DNA of 64,000 nucleotides from CADEED01 sp043747875 (GTDB lineage Bacteria > Pseudomonadota > Gammaproteobacteria > Steroidobacterales > Steroidobacteraceae). Of the stretch, positions 1-9,043 are shown piece by piece. Positions within the stretch are counted from its first letter, which is position 1. Each line of letters begins with the position of its first letter. A program made the translations under genes and the position numbers. The DNA is taken from contig JAYTOI010000192.1 of assembly GCA_043747875.1 (NCBI GenBank), forward strand, positions 11,898-75,897, given 5' to 3'. The notes beneath the pieces were generated by a model. It made no database searches, was not told the origin of the DNA, and worked only from the letters and a program-made list of their open reading frames with translations.

Positions 1-1
1 C

Positions 2-1879
2 GTGAAGTTCAGGCATCTGGTCGCGCTGGTCGACGATTCGCTGCTCGGCGCGCTGCCGCGCCTGCGCGCCAAGGCCACCGAGCTCGCGGCGGCGCTCCAA
101 GTGCGCATCGACATCGTGCGCGTGGGTGCCGACGTCGAGGCGGTGCTGGCCGCACTGCCGGCCGGGGCCGACGCGGTGTACGTCACGCCGGTGCGCTTCG
201 ACGAGGCGCAGGTGCGCGAGCTGGCGCGCGGGCTCGCCGCGCGCAAACTGCCCACCTTCTCGGTCATCGGCCGCAGCGAGCTCGCGGCCGGCATGTTGAT
301 GACCACCGGCGGCGCCGAGCGCGACACCGAGCGACTCGCGCGCCGCGTGGTGCTCATGATCCAGCGCATCGCCATGGGCGAGGATCCCGCGCGCTTCGAA
401 GTGGGGTTCCCGACTTCGCAGCGCCTCGTCATCAACATGCAGACGGCACGCGACATCGGGTTCTCGCCGCGTTGGCAGTTCCTCGCCGACGCCGAACAGC
501 TGTTCGCGGACGCCGGCGGCGCCCAATCGCTGTCGCTGCTCGAGGCGATGCGCGCCGCGCTCGATGCGAATCCTGCCCTGGCGGCGAGTCGTGAGCGGCT
601 CGGCAGCGCGCAGGACGACGTCGCGATCGCGCGCAGCAACCTGCTGCCGTCGCTGTCCGCGGCCGCGACCCGCACGCGCATCGACGCGGATCGCGCCAAT
701 CCGCTGCTCCAGGCCGAGGACTCCACCAGCGGCGCAGTGGAATTCAGCCAGGTGATCTACTCCGAGCGCGCGTGGGCGGGCTATTCCATCGCGAAGTCGC
801 TGGGAGCGGCGCAGCTGCACGGCCAGCGCGCCGACATGTTGAACACCCTGACCGACTCGGCCAACGCCTATCTCAATCTGTTGCGGACGCGTTCGGTGGA
901 AGACGTGCGCCGCCGCAACGTCGAGAACACGCGCAAGAATCTCGAGACCTCGCGCGTGCGCGAGGAGGTGGGCCTGGGCGGGCGCTCGGACTATCTACGC
1001 TGGGTCGCGCAGCTCGCGCGCGACAAGCAGAACCTGCTGGCTGCGGAATCGCAGCGCCGCCAGTCGCAGACCGAGCTCGCGCGCATCCTGCATCGGCCCG
1101 CGGCTGATTCGTTCGCCACGGCGGATTCGGGGCTGGACGACGCGCTCGGACTGGTGTCGAGCCCGCGCACCCAATCGTTCCTGGATACGCCCGCGAAGTG
1201 GGAGGTGTTCATGGAATACGCGGTGCACACCGCGTTGGCGAACGCGCCCGAGATCGCCCAGACCGGCGCCATTGTCGAGGCGCGGCAGCGCGCGTTGGAT
1301 TCTGCCTCGCGCGCGTACTTCCTGCCGGACCTGGCGCTGCTGTCGAATGCCTCGCGGCTCACGCAGCGCAGCGGCGCGGGCTCGCTGGCCGTGCCGGGTG
1401 CGCCCGACGATGAGTCGTGGAGCGTGTCGCTGCAGGTCTCGTTGCCGCTGTTCACGGGCGGACTGCGCGGCGCCGAGCGGTCGCAGGCGCGGCACCAGCT
1501 GCGCGCCAGCGAGGCCGACCAGGCCAGCGCCACCGACGGCGTAGAAGCCCGCACCCGCGCGGTGCTGCATCGAACCGCGAGCTCATGGCCGGCCATCGAG
1601 CTGTCGCGCGAGGCCGCGGCGGCGGCCGACGAGAATCTCGCGATGGTGAGCGACGCCTATGCGCGCGGCGCGGTGTCCGTCACCGATCTCATCGACGCGC
1701 AGGAGACCGCGTTGTCCGCGGGGCTCGGCGCCACCGACGCGAAGTACGGATTCCTCATCGACTTCGTGAACGTGCTGCGCACGATGGGCGAATTCGAGAT
1801 TCTGCTCGATCCGGCATCGCGCGAGGCCTGGTACCGGCGCGTCGACGCCTGGTTCAACACGCATCCCGTGCCGAAATGA
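2..1879 (+). CDS. TolC-family outer-membrane efflux protein with N-terminal ABC substrate-binding-like region (5' end probably outside window)
   Basis: This is the outer-membrane channel of the efflux operon that continues with the adaptor and RND permease genes. Residues about 175-610 look like a TolC/OEP protein: two long Ala/Arg/Glu-rich helical repeats with typical phrases such as ANPALAASRERL and the C-terminal VTDLIDAQETALSAG. Residues about 1-165 are different and resemble the C-terminal half of the ABC_sub_bind family (PF04392): VYVTP, LPTFSVIG, ERLARRVVLMIQRI and IGFSPRWQFLADAEQLF. No signal peptide is visible, and the domain appears to start in its middle. The GTG at base 2 is therefore probably internal and the true start lies left of the window. 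The reading frame is intact through the junction. The TolC part is confident; the origin of the N-terminal part is a family-pattern judgement. Confidence 0.85.
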   Translation: MKFRHLVALVDDSLLGALPRLRAKATELAAALQVRIDIVRVGADVEAVLAALPAGADAVYVTPVRFDEAQVRELARGLAARKLPTFSVIGRSELAAGMLMTTGGAERDTERLARRVVLMIQRIAMGEDPARFEVGFPTSQRLVINMQTARDIGFSPRWQFLADAEQLFADAGGAQSLSLLEAMRAALDANPALAASRERLGSAQDDVAIARSNLLPSLSAAATRTRIDADRANPLLQAEDSTSGAVEFSQVIYSERAWAGYSIAKSLGAAQLHGQRADMLNTLTDSANAYLNLLRTRSVEDVRRRNVENTRKNLETSRVREEVGLGGRSDYLRWVAQLARDKQNLLAAESQRRQSQTELARILHRPAADSFATADSGLDDALGLVSSPRTQSFLDTPAKWEVFMEYAVHTALANAPEIAQTGAIVEARQRALDSASRAYFLPDLALLSNASRLTQRSGAGSLAVPGAPDDESWSVSLQVSLPLFTGGLRGAERSQARHQLRASEADQASATDGVEARTRAVLHRTASSWPAIELSREAAAAADENLAMVSDAYARGAVSVTDLIDAQETALSAGLGATDAKYGFLIDFVNVLRTMGEFEILLDPASREAWYRRVDAWFNTHPVPK

Positions 1880-1903
1880 AGGTTTCGTCAGAGGTCTTCC
1901 CGC

Positions 1904-2983
1904 ATGCGACACGACAATAAGCTTTCACTCTTGTTTATGGCGTGCGCGGTGCTGCTCGCGGGCTGCGGCGACCAGCAGGCGCCCGAAGTGCTGGTGCGGC
2001 CGGTGCGCTCGGTGGTCGTCGCCGGCGGTGCGATGGGCGAGAGCGCCACGTATACGGCGGAGATCCGCTCGCGTTACGAAACGGATCTTGCGTTCCAGGT
2101 ACCGGGCAAGCTCGTGCGCCGCGACGTCGACGTCGGCGGCGTGGTGAAGAAAGGCCAGGTGCTGGCGCAGCTCGACCAGACGGATCAGCAGCTCGGGGTC
2201 GACGCCGCGCGCGGCGCGGTGCCGGCGGCGCAGTCGGACCTCGACCGCTCGCGCAGCGAGGAGGCGCGCTTCCGCGACCTGCTGGAGCGCGGGCTAACTA
2301 CCCGCGCTCAGTACCAGGCGCAGCAGACCGCGGTGCGCTCGGCCGAAGCAAAGCTCGCCCAGGCGACGGCGGAGCTGCGGCTGGCGCAGCAGCGGCTCGG
2401 ATACACGACGCTGCGCGCCGATCAGGACGGTGTCGTCACGCGCATCCAGGTCGAGGCGGGCGCGGTGGTGGCCGCGGGCCAGCGCGCGCTGAGCATCGCG
2501 CGGCCCAGCGAGCTCGAGGCCGTGTTCGATGTTCCGGATGCGCGTCTCGGCGAAGTGCAACCCAACTCATCGGTGGTCATCAACCCGCTGCAGGGCGAGG
2601 GCATCGCCTGGGCCGGACGCGTGCGCGAGATCTCGCCTTCGGCCGACCCGGTCACGCGTACCTATCGAGTGCGCACGTCCATCGTGAACCCGCCGGCTTC
2701 GCTGCGGCTCGGCATGACGGTCAGCGTCACGCTGCCGCTGGTCGGAGGCGCGCCCAACGTGGCGCTGCCGTCGACCGCACTCTTCCAGAAAGACGGCAAG
2801 CCGGCCGTGTGGATCGTGAAGGCGGACCACACCGTCGAGCTTCGGGCCGTGGCGGTGGAGCGCTACGACACCGAGCGTGTGTATGTGGCAGACGGCCTGC
2901 GCACCGGCGAGCACGTCGTCACCGCGGGCGTGCATCGGCTCGCGCCGGGCGAGCAGGTGAAGCTGCTCGAGTCACCGCCGTGA
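1904..2983 (+). CDS. RND efflux periplasmic adaptor (membrane fusion) lipoprotein
   Basis: Periplasmic adaptor (HlyD/AcrA type) that should link the RND pump to the TolC-like channel. The 359-residue protein opens with a lipoprotein signal, with lipobox LLAGC at about residues 17-21. A barrel-sandwich half follows (FQVPGKLVRRDVDVGGVVKKG), then an alpha-hairpin rich in Ala/Gln/Arg (about 90-165), the second lipoyl half (LRADQDGVVTRIQVEAG) and a beta-barrel/membrane-proximal part to the end. The ATG lies 24 bases after the TolC stop. The stop codon overlaps the GTG of the permease gene, so the three genes look like one operon. The substrate cannot be predicted. No local regulator is visible in the window. 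Confidence 0.93.
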   Translation: MRHDNKLSLLFMACAVLLAGCGDQQAPEVLVRPVRSVVVAGGAMGESATYTAEIRSRYETDLAFQVPGKLVRRDVDVGGVVKKGQVLAQLDQTDQQLGVDAARGAVPAAQSDLDRSRSEEARFRDLLERGLTTRAQYQAQQTAVRSAEAKLAQATAELRLAQQRLGYTTLRADQDGVVTRIQVEAGAVVAAGQRALSIARPSELEAVFDVPDARLGEVQPNSSVVINPLQGEGIAWAGRVREISPSADPVTRTYRVRTSIVNPPASLRLGMTVSVTLPLVGGAPNVALPSTALFQKDGKPAVWIVKADHTVELRAVAVERYDTERVYVADGLRTGEHVVTAGVHRLAPGEQVKLLESPP

Positions 2984-5900
2984 GCGAGCCGGATCACGCG
3001 CCGCTGGAACGCGGGGGGTTCAACCTTTCCGCGTGGGCGCTCGAGCACAAGCCGCTCATCGGCTTCCTCATGGTGATCGCGCTGTTCGCGGGGCTGCGCG
3101 CGTACCAGAGCCTGGGGCGCGACGAGGATCCGCCGTTCACCATCAAAACCATGTTGGTCCGGGCCATGTGGCCGGGCGCGGACGCGGAGCAGACCGCCAA
3201 ACAACTCACCGATCGCCTGGAGAAGCCGCTCGAGTCGCTCGAATACGTCGACTTCATCACCAGCTTCACGAAGCCGGGCGAAGCCACGATCATGGTCAAT
3301 CTGCGGGACAGCACGCCGCCGTCCGCGGTGCCCGGGCAGTGGTACCAGGTGCGCAAGAAGTTGGGCGACATCAAGGGGCAGCTGCCGCAGGGCGCGGTCG
3401 GGCCGTTCTTCAACGACGATTTCGGCGACGTCTACGGCGTCGTCTACGCGCTCACCAGCGACGGCTTCACCTATCGCGAGCTGCGCGACCAGGCCGAGTT
3501 CATCCGCGCCGAGCTGCTGCGCGTGAACAACGTGGGCAAGGTCGATCTGATCGGCGTGCAGGACGAAGTCATCTACGTCGATCTGTCGCTGCGGCAGATG
3601 GCCGGCCTCGGCATCGATCCGGACCTGGTCGCCGCGACGCTGTCCGCGCAGAACTCGGTCCACGCGTCGGGCATCATCGAGACCTCCGGCGAACGCATCA
3701 TGGTGCGCGTCAGCGGCGCGCTCGATTCGGTCGCGTCGCTGGAGAACGTGGCGATCCGCGTCGGCGACCGGCAGGTGCGGCTCGAGGATTTTGCGCGCGT
3801 GACGCGCGGCTACCAGGACCCACCGACGCCGCAGTACCGCTACAACGGCGAGCCGGCCATCGGCCTCGGCGTCTCGATGTCCAAAGGCGGCAACGTGCTC
3901 GACCTCGGTGTCGCTCTCGAAAAAGAGCTGCGGCGCATCGAGAGCGATCTGCCGATCGGCATCGACCTGCATCGCGTGGCGAACCAGCCCGAGGTGGTCG
4001 AGGAGTCCGTCGGGCAGTTCACGCGCGGATTGTTCGAGGCCATCGGCATCGTGCTCATCGTCAGCTTCGTCAGCCTGGGCGCGCGCGCCGGCCTGGTGGT
4101 CGCGATCAGCATCCCGCTGGTGCTCGCAATAGTGTTCGTGTTCATGCAGATGTTCGGGATCAGCCTGCAGCGTATCTCGCTGGGCGCGCTGATCATCTCG
4201 TTGGGATTGCTGGTCGACGACGCCATGATCGCGGTCGAGATGATGGTGAAGAAAATGGAGGAGGGGTGGACCAAGTTCCGCGCCGCCACCTTTGCCTACA
4301 CCTCGACCGCGTTTCCCATGCTCACGGGCACGGTGGTGTCGGTGGCGGGCTTTCTGCCGGTCGGATTCGCCAAATCCGGCGCGGGCGAATACTGCTTCAC
4401 GCTGTTCGCGGTGGTCGCCATCGCGTTGCTCGTCTCGTGGGTGGTCGCCGTGATCTTCACGCCGTACATCGGGGTGGCGGTGCTCAAGGAGCAGCCGGCA
4501 GGCGGTCATGGCCACGCGGAAACGCCGATGTCGGCGCGCTTTCGCAAGCTGCTGGTGGCGTCGCTGCGCAACCGCGGCCGGGTGATGCTCGGCACGCTGG
4601 GCGTGTTCGTGCTCTCGGTGGTGATGTTCGGATTCGTGCAACAGCAGTTCTTCCCCTCGTCGAGCCGCCCGGAGCTCATGATCGATCTGCGACTGGCGCA
4701 GAACGCGTCGATCGAGGCCACCGAAGCGCAAGTGAAGCGCTTCGAGAAGGTGCTGTTGGCCGACCCCGACATCGTGTACCACAGCTTCTACGTCGGCTCC
4801 GGCGCAGTGCGGTTCTATCTACCGCTCAACCAGCAGCTCGAGAACGCGAATTTCGCGCAGGCCGTGGTGCTGACGAAGAGCTACGACGTGCGCGACGCGG
4901 TGCGCGCGCGGCTCGAGAAGGTGCTCGACGAGGATTTCGACACGCTGATGGCGCGCGTCGAGCCGCTGGCGCTGGGTCCGCCGGTGGACTGGCCACTGCA
5001 GTATCGCGTCAGCGGGCCGGACGTGAACGGCGTGCGCGCGCTCGCCGAAACCGTCGCGGCGACGCTGCGCGCGAACCCGAACACATGCGTGGTGAATTTC
5101 GACTGGAACGAGATGACGAAGTCGATGCGCATCGAGGTCGACCAGGACAAGGCGCGCCAGCTCGGCATCAGCTCCGAGCAGGTGGCGCGCGCGCTCAATT
5201 CGGCATTGTCCGGGCGCACCGTCACGCAGTTCCGCGAGGACATCTACCTCATCGACGTGCAGGGCCGCGCGCAGGCGCGCGACCGCGGCGACGTCGCGCG
5301 GCTGCGCGATCTCGAGATCGGCATCGCGGGCGGGAACTCCGTGCCGCTGGCACAGATCGCGCGCTTCGAATACGGACTCGAGGAGACCGTGATCTGGCGG
5401 CGCAACCGCCTCGCCACCATCACCGTGCAATCGAAGATCGCCGATGGGCTCACCGCCGCGACCGTCTCGCAGCAATTGCAGAAGCCGATCGAGGGCGTCA
5501 TGGCCAAACTACCGCCGGGATACCGCGTCGAGATCGGCGGAGCGGTGGGCGAGAGCGCCAAGGGCTCCGCCTCGATCATGGCCGTGGTGCCCGTGATGTT
5601 CATCATCATGTTGTTCATCCTGATGCTGCAGCTCCACAGCACGCAGAAGCTGCTGCTCGTCATGCTCACTGCGCCGCTGGCCATCATCGGCGTGACGATC
5701 GCGCTGCTCGTGAGCAACCGGCCGTTCGGCTTCGTCGCGATGCTCGGCGTGTTCGCGCTGGTCGGCATGATCATCCGCAACTCGGTGGTGCTGATGGCGC
5801 AGATCAAGGAGAACGAGGATGCCGGCATGGAGCGTGGCGCGGCGATCGTCGACGCGACGATGCACCGGCTGCGGCCCATCCTGCTGACCGCGGCGGCGGC

Positions 5901-6051
5901 GATCCTGGGGTTGATCCCGATCGTGCGCGAAGTGTTCTGGGGGCCGATGGCCATCGCGATGATGGGCGGATTGTTCATCGCAACCATCCTCACGCTGATC
6001 TTCCTGCCGGCCCTGTACGCGGCGTGGTACCGGGTGCCGCGGCCGGAGTGA
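2980..6051 (+). CDS. RND-family efflux transporter permease
   Basis: Inner-membrane proton-driven RND pump of about 1023 residues, the usual length of AcrB-like permeases. The reading frame is open far upstream, but the GTG at 2980 overlaps the adaptor stop (GTGA) and gives a normal N-terminus with the first membrane helix at LIGFLMVIALFAGL. The TM4 proton-relay pair is visible in LGLLVDDAMIAVEMM. The motif FPMLTGTVVSVAGFLPVGF follows, and the second half shows the repeat of the fold (IIMLFILMLQLHS, GMIIRNSVVLMAQI, LRPILLTAAAAILGLIP). Two large periplasmic loops separate the helical halves as expected. It is cotranscribed with the adaptor and the TolC-like gene. Drug, solvent or metal specificity cannot be read from the sequence; the absence of a charged metal-binding signature favours the HAE type weakly. 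Confidence 0.95.
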   Translation: MSEPDHAPLERGGFNLSAWALEHKPLIGFLMVIALFAGLRAYQSLGRDEDPPFTIKTMLVRAMWPGADAEQTAKQLTDRLEKPLESLEYVDFITSFTKPGEATIMVNLRDSTPPSAVPGQWYQVRKKLGDIKGQLPQGAVGPFFNDDFGDVYGVVYALTSDGFTYRELRDQAEFIRAELLRVNNVGKVDLIGVQDEVIYVDLSLRQMAGLGIDPDLVAATLSAQNSVHASGIIETSGERIMVRVSGALDSVASLENVAIRVGDRQVRLEDFARVTRGYQDPPTPQYRYNGEPAIGLGVSMSKGGNVLDLGVALEKELRRIESDLPIGIDLHRVANQPEVVEESVGQFTRGLFEAIGIVLIVSFVSLGARAGLVVAISIPLVLAIVFVFMQMFGISLQRISLGALIISLGLLVDDAMIAVEMMVKKMEEGWTKFRAATFAYTSTAFPMLTGTVVSVAGFLPVGFAKSGAGEYCFTLFAVVAIALLVSWVVAVIFTPYIGVAVLKEQPAGGHGHAETPMSARFRKLLVASLRNRGRVMLGTLGVFVLSVVMFGFVQQQFFPSSSRPELMIDLRLAQNASIEATEAQVKRFEKVLLADPDIVYHSFYVGSGAVRFYLPLNQQLENANFAQAVVLTKSYDVRDAVRARLEKVLDEDFDTLMARVEPLALGPPVDWPLQYRVSGPDVNGVRALAETVAATLRANPNTCVVNFDWNEMTKSMRIEVDQDKARQLGISSEQVARALNSALSGRTVTQFREDIYLIDVQGRAQARDRGDVARLRDLEIGIAGGNSVPLAQIARFEYGLEETVIWRRNRLATITVQSKIADGLTAATVSQQLQKPIEGVMAKLPPGYRVEIGGAVGESAKGSASIMAVVPVMFIIMLFILMLQLHSTQKLLLVMLTAPLAIIGVTIALLVSNRPFGFVAMLGVFALVGMIIRNSVVLMAQIKENEDAGMERGAAIVDATMHRLRPILLTAAAAILGLIPIVREVFWGPMAIAMMGGLFIATILTLIFLPALYAAWYRVPRPE

Positions 6052-6117
6052 AGAGCGGGTGGGCGCGCGGACTTTTTCCCCCAACGCAGGGTCGAGAGCC
6101 GAGCAGCGCTTCGTGTG

Positions 6118-6155
6118 CGGACGCATCGACCGGGGTGAGCCGGTAGATGCGTCCG
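6118..6155. terminator. Strong hairpin between convergent genes, probable bidirectional transcription terminator
   Basis: CGGACGCATC (6118-6127) pairs perfectly with GATGCGTCCG (6146-6155). Inside it ACCGG (6129-6133) pairs with CCGGT (6140-6144), leaving a six-base loop. The element lies between the convergent RND permease and FG-GAP genes, where a shared terminator is expected. There is no good T-run on either side, so it could also be a dispersed palindromic element. Confidence 0.6.
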
Positions 6156-6194
6156 CCAGCCGCGAACTCGAAATGGGTGAAGCCTAACTACATA

Positions 6195-7631
6195 TCACTT
6201 GACGACCACCGTTACGGTCGCGGTCGCGGTGCCGCCGCGGCCGTCGGAGACGGTGTACGTGAAGCGATCCGTGCCGCGGAAGCGCCGTTGCGGGTCGTAC
6301 TTCACGCGCCGGCCGTCCTCCGTCACGCGCGCCGTGCCGTGGGCCGGCTTCGATACCGCGACGACGGACAGGGGGTCGCCATCCGGATCGCGGTCGTTCG
6401 CGAGCACCGGGATCACGATCGAAGCGTCGCATTTCAGGGTCGCGCGATCGTTGCGCGCGACCGGCGGGTGGTTCACCACGCGTGGAATTCCGAAGTACAT
6501 GGTCACCGCGCCCTGCGCGCCGACCTGCGTGTACGCCAGGTCGACGGCGCCGTCGCCGTTGATGTCCTGTGCGACGAAGCCGCCCTGGTAGTGGCCGCCG
6601 GCGTTCTGCGGGATCTGGAGCAATGTCTCCGGCGCGAGGCTGCCGTCCGCGTTCTGCAGCAGGATGCCGATGGAGAGCGTGTGCAGCAGCAGGATGTCCT
6701 GTCGGCCGTCGCCGTTGGCATCCGCGACCTCCAGGGCGGTGAGGCGCGTTGCGACGTCCTGGATGGACGGCGCGGCGAAACTGCCATCGGCGCTCTGCAG
6801 GAAGACGGCGAGATGGGCATTCGGCTCGTCGAAAGCACCGAAGGTCACGGCGAGGTCTTTGCGGCCATCGCCATTCAGATCGGCGACGCCGACGTGCCCG
6901 GCGGTCACGCCCGGCGCGATCGCGAGTTGCACCGGCGCCGACAGCGTTCCGTCCGCGGACTGGTACAGGATGGTGATCGGTGGCTCATTGAACGCATTGA
7001 CGGCGATCACGTCGACGCGGCCGTCGCCGTTGATGTCCGCGACCTGCACGTCGTCGTTGAAACCGTGCGGCAGCGGCACCAGCACCTGCGGATCGAAGCT
7101 GCCTGCGGGATTCTGATAAAAGATGCCGGCTTCCTCGGTGTTGATGTGTCCGTCGACGCTGAACTCCAGGCCGATGACGTCGAGGCGTCCGTCGCCATTG
7201 AGATCGCCGAGTTTGGCCTGCTCGTTGTAGACCGACGGATAACTGATCGAGGGTTCGAGCGTGCCGCCCGAGCCTTGCGGAATGACCACGATGGCGTTGA
7301 ATGCCTGCGTCACGATGTCGTTGCGACCGTCACCCGTGACGTCGCCGATCGAGATCGATCCGCCGGCGAACTGCGGCAGGTAGACGAATGGATGCGGATT
7401 CAGCGTGCGGTCCGCCTGCTGGTAGTACACGTAGATCTTCGGCGGCACTTGAAAGCCGCAGCAGCCCGAGGCCACTACATCCGCGAGTCCGTCGCCATTG
7501 ACGTCGCCGACGGCGACTCCGACTGTCTGCAGGTCGGTGAGGAACTGCTGCGGGCCCTGAAACAGTTCCTGGGCGTGCGCGGATACCGCGCCGATGGCCG
7601 TCAGTGCGGCCGCGACGATTTTTCTCTTCAC
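6195..7631 (-). CDS. Secreted FG-GAP/VCBS repeat protein with C-terminal cadherin-like domain
   Basis: About 478 residues. A signal peptide (KRKIVAAALTAIGAVSAHA) shows export. At least seven FG-GAP/VCBS-type repeats follow, each with a calcium-loop pattern such as GDVNGDGLADV, GDVTGDGRNDI, GDLNGDGRLDV, ADINGDGRVDV, ADLNGDGRKDL, ADANGDGRQDI and DINGDGAVDL. They should form an integrin-alpha-like beta-propeller. The last 90 residues form a Big/cadherin-like module (PPVARNDRAT, VLANDRDPDGDPL, FTYTVSDGRGGTAT). I chose the GTG at 7631 because AGGGAG stands six bases upstream and the signal peptide begins there; the frame is open to 7706. Its role is probably surface adhesion or ligand binding, which is inference. 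It stands alone, with the polysaccharide genes upstream on the same strand. Confidence 0.88.
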   Translation of the reverse strand: MKRKIVAAALTAIGAVSAHAQELFQGPQQFLTDLQTVGVAVGDVNGDGLADVVASGCCGFQVPPKIYVYYQQADRTLNPHPFVYLPQFAGGSISIGDVTGDGRNDIVTQAFNAIVVIPQGSGGTLEPSISYPSVYNEQAKLGDLNGDGRLDVIGLEFSVDGHINTEEAGIFYQNPAGSFDPQVLVPLPHGFNDDVQVADINGDGRVDVIAVNAFNEPPITILYQSADGTLSAPVQLAIAPGVTAGHVGVADLNGDGRKDLAVTFGAFDEPNAHLAVFLQSADGSFAAPSIQDVATRLTALEVADANGDGRQDILLLHTLSIGILLQNADGSLAPETLLQIPQNAGGHYQGGFVAQDINGDGAVDLAYTQVGAQGAVTMYFGIPRVVNHPPVARNDRATLKCDASIVIPVLANDRDPDGDPLSVVAVSKPAHGTARVTEDGRRVKYDPQRRFRGTDRFTYTVSDGRGGTATATVTVVVK

Positions 7632-7762
7632 GATAATCTCCCTGTGGTTTTTGTTGTTATCTGACGCCACTCGCGAATTTATGACCGACGAGGGCCAAAA
7701 TCGCAAGCGCGGCCCCGATCTAGCTAGCGGGCACCGTGCTCCCGGGGCGGGATTGCGACGAG

Positions 7763-9043
7763 CTACACCTGGCGAGCGGCAGCGCTCGCCGGCGCGGCTT
7801 CGTCACCGGAGGCCGTCTCGATGGCGGCGCGGTACTGGAGCGCCAGATTCGACCAGCGGAAGCGCTCGACGCGCGCGCCGGATGCGCTGGCGGGCGCGAT
7901 CAGCCATCGTTCGAGCGCCTGCTCGACACCGGCGGAGTCTTCGGGCGCGACACAGACACCGGCGCCGCTCTCGGCCAGCAACTGGTATAGCGCGGCGCCG
8001 CGCGGCGCGAGCCCGAGGATGGGGCGCCCGGCGGCCATGTAGTCGTAGACCTTGTACGGCGTCGAATACAGCATGTGATCGCCGACCACCGCCAACAAGA
8101 GATGCGCGCGCTGCAGTTCCACGAACAGCGCGGCGAACGGCACGCGCGCACGCACTGTCACGAAGGCTTCGAGGCCCGCGGCGCGGATGCGCTGCATTTC
8201 CGGGGTTGGCAGCTCGCCGTAAGTGGTCACGTGGATCGGCCGATGCGGCAGACGTTCGCGCAGCCGGCGCGCCGCGGCGAGCACGGGGACGAGCGAGCGG
8301 CCCGTGAAGATCTCGCCCGCGTGCACGATCTCGCAGGGGCCCACGGCCGGCGGGGACGGTGCGACGACCACGGCATCGAATCCATTCGGGACCACGAAAT
8401 TCAGCGCGCGCGGCGCATGTGGAAAATGCTGCTCGAAGGATTCGCGCATCGCCGGCGTGTTGAGCACGCGCGCGGCGCTGTGCGCGACCAGTCCGGCTTC
8501 GACGCGTCGCGCCAGCGCGTTCGCGATCCGTCCGCGCCGCCACTTCGGCCAGTCGTGCGCGCTCCATGGATCGCGATAGTCGAGGATCAGCGGCCAGCCG
8601 AGCTGGCGCGCGATGCGAGAACCTGCGATGAGCGCGGCGGGCGGCGGCGAGGTGGCGATGACTACGCCCGGCGCCAGTCCGTGTTCCCGCACGATGCGGC
8701 GCGCCGTGCGCGTCGCCGCGCGCGCCCACGAGAACTCCATGCCGACCGGGGCCAGCAACCGGTGCAATACTGCATTCAGCTTGCGCCGCAGCCAGCCGCG
8801 GCGGCCCGCAGCCGCTGACAGCGGTAGTTCGATCGGCGCCGCGACGCGGTGCACGGTGCCCGCGAACGGCAGCGACGTATCGGCCGCGCCATGCGGCGAG
8901 TCGCCGAGGGTGTTCGCGATGACGTGCACGTCGTAGCCCAGCCGCGTGAACTCGCGCGCGAGAAAGCTGAAGCGCTTCGCCCCCACGGCCGGGCTCGGCG
9001 CGAAGTGATACGACACGATGAGCAGCGTGCGGCGCGCAATCAT
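7763..9043 (-). CDS. Glycosyltransferase family 4 (GT-B fold)
   Basis: A 426-residue glycosyltransferase of the GT4/WbuB-like type, probably adding a sugar during exopolysaccharide or O-antigen synthesis at the cytoplasmic face of the membrane. The N-terminal Rossmann half has the typical opening LLIVSYHFAPSPAVGAKR and VIATSPPPAALIAG. The C-terminal nucleotide-sugar half has VVPNGFD, a Glu-containing VHAGEIFTGRS, and KVYDYMAAGRPILGLAP, the usual donor-binding segment. The ATG at 9043 overlaps the stop of the flippase gene (ATGA), so the two are translationally coupled. The open frame continues far upstream across the flippase gene, but that part is an antisense-like shadow. Donor and acceptor are unknown. 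Confidence 0.88.
   Translation of the reverse strand: MIARRTLLIVSYHFAPSPAVGAKRFSFLAREFTRLGYDVHVIANTLGDSPHGAADTSLPFAGTVHRVAAPIELPLSAAAGRRGWLRRKLNAVLHRLLAPVGMEFSWARAATRTARRIVREHGLAPGVVIATSPPPAALIAGSRIARQLGWPLILDYRDPWSAHDWPKWRRGRIANALARRVEAGLVAHSAARVLNTPAMRESFEQHFPHAPRALNFVVPNGFDAVVVAPSPPAVGPCEIVHAGEIFTGRSLVPVLAAARRLRERLPHRPIHVTTYGELPTPEMQRIRAAGLEAFVTVRARVPFAALFVELQRAHLLLAVVGDHMLYSTPYKVYDYMAAGRPILGLAPRGAALYQLLAESGAGVCVAPEDSAGVEQALERWLIAPASASGARVERFRWSNLALQYRAAIETASGDEAAPASAAARQV

Noticed and set aside
1942..2979. Upstream extension of the RND permease frame through the adaptor gene
   Set aside because: The product would be a low-complexity Arg/Gly/Ala run without RND features; the GTG at 2980 fits overlap with the adaptor stop and family length.
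2863..4782. 639-codon open frame on the minus strand across the RND permease
   Set aside because: It is antisense to a clear RND gene, is very rich in His/Asp/Arg from the GC-rich codon pattern, and has no family resemblance.
6147..7664. 505-codon plus-strand open frame opposite the FG-GAP protein
   Set aside because: It arises from the repetitive GC-rich codons of the FG-GAP repeats on the other strand; the minus-strand protein has a signal peptide and clear repeats.
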